This document shows, one piece after another, positions 15,862-16,488 of a stretch of 16,488 nt of DNA; positions within the stretch are counted from its first letter, which is position 1; each line of letters opens with the position of its first letter. Below the pieces are notes generated by a model. The model saw only the letters and a list, made by a program, of their open reading frames with translations. It searched no databases and had not been told where the DNA came from. Where the stretch lies: NCBI GenBank assembly GCA_022451765.1, contig JAKUNY010000021.1:1-16488 (forward strand), read 5' to 3'. This DNA is from Candidatus Poseidoniaceae archaeon. Lineage in GTDB: Archaea; Thermoplasmatota; Poseidoniia; Poseidoniales; Poseidoniaceae. The translations under genes were made by a program, and so were the position numbers.

Positions 15862-16488
15862 TTATCCTCGAATTCGCTTCAATTTCATGGAGGTGTGTCG
15901 GGTCAGAGTAGAATCGTTGAGATCTCGGCGATATATCCTGAATCCTGTCGGCCCTGGGAGTCGGAGATGCTGCTCAGAGGGGTCCGTTCCAGGACCATGC
16001 CAAATCCGATTGTTCGATTGCTTTGTCTCGGTTGATGAAAATATGACATGACGCGGCATTGAGTCCACATCATAATCGTCTAAATCTTCCTGCAAAACAA
16101 CACCTGCCATCTTGAGTTTACGTTTTGCTCGAAGAGCAGAAACAGCCTCTCTCCGTTGTGAAGAACGGAGTATATCCAATCCGAAATGCGTACCAATCAT
16201 CGCCTCTCGACAATTGGGAACATCAAACCATCGTTCCGAGCGGAGTGTTGCCTGTTTGACGACTTGAAGCGACTTGAGATGGATAGCAGCAAGCCCTGGT
16301 GCGACGTGATTATAGGCGCCCACATCCATCGCAATCCAAGCTGGTCGTCCATTGCTCAGGCGAACATCGCTTTCTGCAACATAGCCCGGATTCGGGCCTA
16401 CTTTTGTTGTAGTGGAATGCCCAAATACCACGGTTCGGTCTGGATCAACCGCATAACCATGTGTGTAGAACCGTTTTCTATGCCAAAG
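15862..16488 (-). CDS. Calcineurin-like (PPP-type) metallophosphoesterase, C-terminal part
   Basis: The last 208 codons of a gene that begins beyond the right edge; the frame is open to the edge. The visible part starts LWHRKRFY and continues with TVVFGHSTTTKVG (about 20-32), the last metal-binding histidine motif of PPP-family phosphatases and ApaH-like enzymes. WIAMDVGAYN (about 51-60) and LAAIHLKSLQVV then form the closing strands of that fold. The DxH, GDxxD and GNHD motifs must lie outside the window. After the fold there is an extension of about 130 residues, rich in basic and polar residues, with an acidic patch (QEDLDDYD) that I do not recognise. The substrate (phosphoprotein or dinucleotide polyphosphate) cannot be told. 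Confidence 0.8.
   Translation of the reverse strand, partial: LWHRKRFYTHGYAVDPDRTVVFGHSTTTKVGPNPGYVAESDVRLSNGRPAWIAMDVGAYNHVAPGLAAIHLKSLQVVKQATLRSERWFDVPNCREAMIGTHFGLDILRSSQRREAVSALRAKRKLKMAGVVLQEDLDDYDVDSMPRHVIFSSTETKQSNNRIWHGPGTDPSEQHLRLPGPTGFRIYRRDLNDSTLTRHTSMKLKRIRG

Overview
The window most likely comes from a planktonic euryarchaeon of the Marine Group II type (Poseidoniales, Thermoplasmatota). It carries archaeal or eukaryote-type information genes: a PCNA sliding clamp, a TFS transcript-cleavage factor, and the C/D box RNP proteins Nop5 and fibrillarin. It also carries genes of bacterial flavour (Fpg/MutM, RmuC, LysE) and a very large secreted subtilisin with calcium-binding repeats, a mix I associate with that group. 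The tRNA-Gly has no encoded CCA. The lineage is inferred from gene content, not from a search.

The left third (1-6321) is read entirely from the minus strand and is directed to the cell surface. It holds the N-terminal part of a secreted lipoprotein running off the left edge (1-536), a tRNA-Gly(UCC) (581-652), and a gene for a 1870-residue membrane-anchored S8 protease (709-6321). About half of that protease is roughly 15 tandem thrombospondin type 3-like Asp-rich modules. Divergent from the protease is a single-polypeptide ABC exporter (about 6418-8265).

The middle (8266-11113) holds three minus-strand genes: RmuC (9785-10981), a family 2 glycosyltransferase with C-terminal membrane segments (8609-9736), and a small two-helix membrane protein (8266-8577). 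RmuC and PCNA are divergent across a 132-base gap.

The information-processing island (11114-14970) contains PCNA (+), TFS (-), and the tight plus-strand cluster nop5, fibrillarin, fpg with gaps of 9 and 4 bases. Fibrillarin and fpg both appear to start with TTG. On the right are a LysE-type exporter (minus), a 277-base gap with no convincing gene, and the C-terminal part of a calcineurin-like phosphoesterase entering from beyond the right edge.

The genome is very compact. All three convergent gene pairs abut or overlap (8265/8266, 11854/11855, 14967-14970), so terminators there must lie inside the opposing coding regions. I see no mobile element, CRISPR array or integrase. The most unusual object is the giant calcium-repeat protease with its membrane anchor and basic, proline-ending cytoplasmic tail. 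I did not find a clearly new multi-gene system.
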